DNA from: an uncultured Bacilli bacterium
GTDB taxonomy: Bacteria; Bacillota_I; Bacilli_A; RF39; UBA660
DNA: 6,008 nt
Direction of reading: 5' to 3'
Assembly: GCA_944372275.1 (NCBI GenBank)
Contig: CALVYO010000078.1
Location: 1 to 6,008 of the forward strand
This document shows, piece by piece, positions 5,641 to 6,008 of this stretch. The notes under the pieces are model-generated. The model saw nothing but the letters and a program-made list of their open reading frames with translations. It did not search any database and was not told where the DNA came from. Within the stretch, counting starts at the first letter, position 1, and each line of letters opens with the position of its first letter. A program made the position numbers and the translations under genes.

Positions 5641-6008
5641 ATGCCTACAATTAACCAATTAGTTAGAAAAAACCGTAAGAATAAAACTAGAAAAAGTAAA
5701 TCACCAGTTTTGAATATTGGATTTAATAGTAAAGACAAAAAAAGAACAAGTCAAAATTCACCTCAAAAACGTGGTGTATGTACTCGTGTAGGAACAATGG
5801 CACCAAAAAAACCTAACTCAGCGTTACGTAAATATGCTCGTGTTAGATTATCAAATGGTATGGAAGTTACTGCTTATATACCTGGTGAAGGTCACAACTT
5901 ACAAGAGCACTCAGTAGTTTTAATTCGTGGTGGTCGTGTTAAAGACTTAATCGGTGTTAGATATCACATTATTCGTGGTACTATGGATACTGCTGGAATT
6001 GAAAAACG
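5641..6008 (+). CDS. rpsL: Small ribosomal subunit protein S12 (3' partial)
   Basis: The first 122 residues plus two bases of S12 are present: MPTINQLVRK at the start, then SPQKRGVCTRVGTMAPKKPN (40-59), EGHNLQEHSVVLIRGGRVKD (83-102), and the frame is still open at DTAGIEK. S12 sits at the decoding centre of the 30S subunit and guards translational accuracy. The N-terminal extension relative to Escherichia coli is the long form usual in Bacillota, where S12 is about 137-140 residues, so about 15-20 residues are missing. The lysines matching E. coli K43 and K88 (K56, K101) are kept, so the common streptomycin-resistance substitutions are absent, and D102, the methylthiolated Asp in some bacteria, is kept. 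Position 104 is Ile, where KDLPG normally has Pro. An optimal AAAGGAGG (5626-5633) fixes the start. It normally opens the str operon (rpsG, fusA, tuf), expected beyond the window. Confidence 0.97.
   Translation, partial: MPTINQLVRKNRKNKTRKSKSPVLNIGFNSKDKKRTSQNSPQKRGVCTRVGTMAPKKPNSALRKYARVRLSNGMEVTAYIPGEGHNLQEHSVVLIRGGRVKDLIGVRYHIIRGTMDTAGIEK

Overview
The window is very AT-rich throughout, with an A/T-biased codon choice. Every tryptophan I read is TGG and the stops are TAA or TAG, so the standard code fits. Strong AAAGGAG-type ribosome binding sites, TTGACA-17-TAAAAT promoters and a long-form S12 (rpsL) resembling the Bacillus protein point to a low-G+C Bacillota or Bacilli-like, Mycoplasmatota-adjacent lineage, plausibly an uncultured gut-type organism. 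The lineage is inference; rpsL is the best marker here. All genes run on the + strand.

Left part (1-4239): the 3' end of a gene whose visible start carries an InlB/Flg_new-like 'VAKW' end motif is followed 12 bases later by a 1307-residue secreted protein. That protein has a signal peptide, a unique N-terminal domain of about 115 residues, and then 11 modules of two unrelated kinds: seven A modules of about 117 residues and four B modules of about 57 residues, in the order A1 B1 | A2 B2 A3 | A4 B3 A5 | A6 B4 A7. The A modules alternate between two subtypes, giving three roughly 1-kb super-repeats. I see no LPXTG anchor, C-terminal membrane segment or catalytic motif. A clear intrinsic terminator closes this unit.

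Middle part (4245-5445): a consensus promoter, a small GTGT/ACAC inverted repeat near the transcription start, and a two-gene unit. The first gene is an NrtR-like regulator with a degenerate Nudix sensor domain fused to a winged helix. The second, two bases downstream, is a small membrane-anchored protein with a type IV pilin-like N terminus and a conserved-looking Cys pair.

Right part (5446-6008): about 195 non-coding bases hold three A-rich tandem repeats, an extended -10 promoter lying inside an imperfect inverted repeat, a leader hairpin and a strong Shine-Dalgarno site, leading into rpsL, which runs off the window. This S12 has Ile where nearly all bacteria have Pro in the K-D-L-P-G loop.

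The candidates for something undescribed are the two-module secreted repeat protein, the NrtR-like/pilin-like pair, and the elaborate rpsL control region with the unusual S12 loop.
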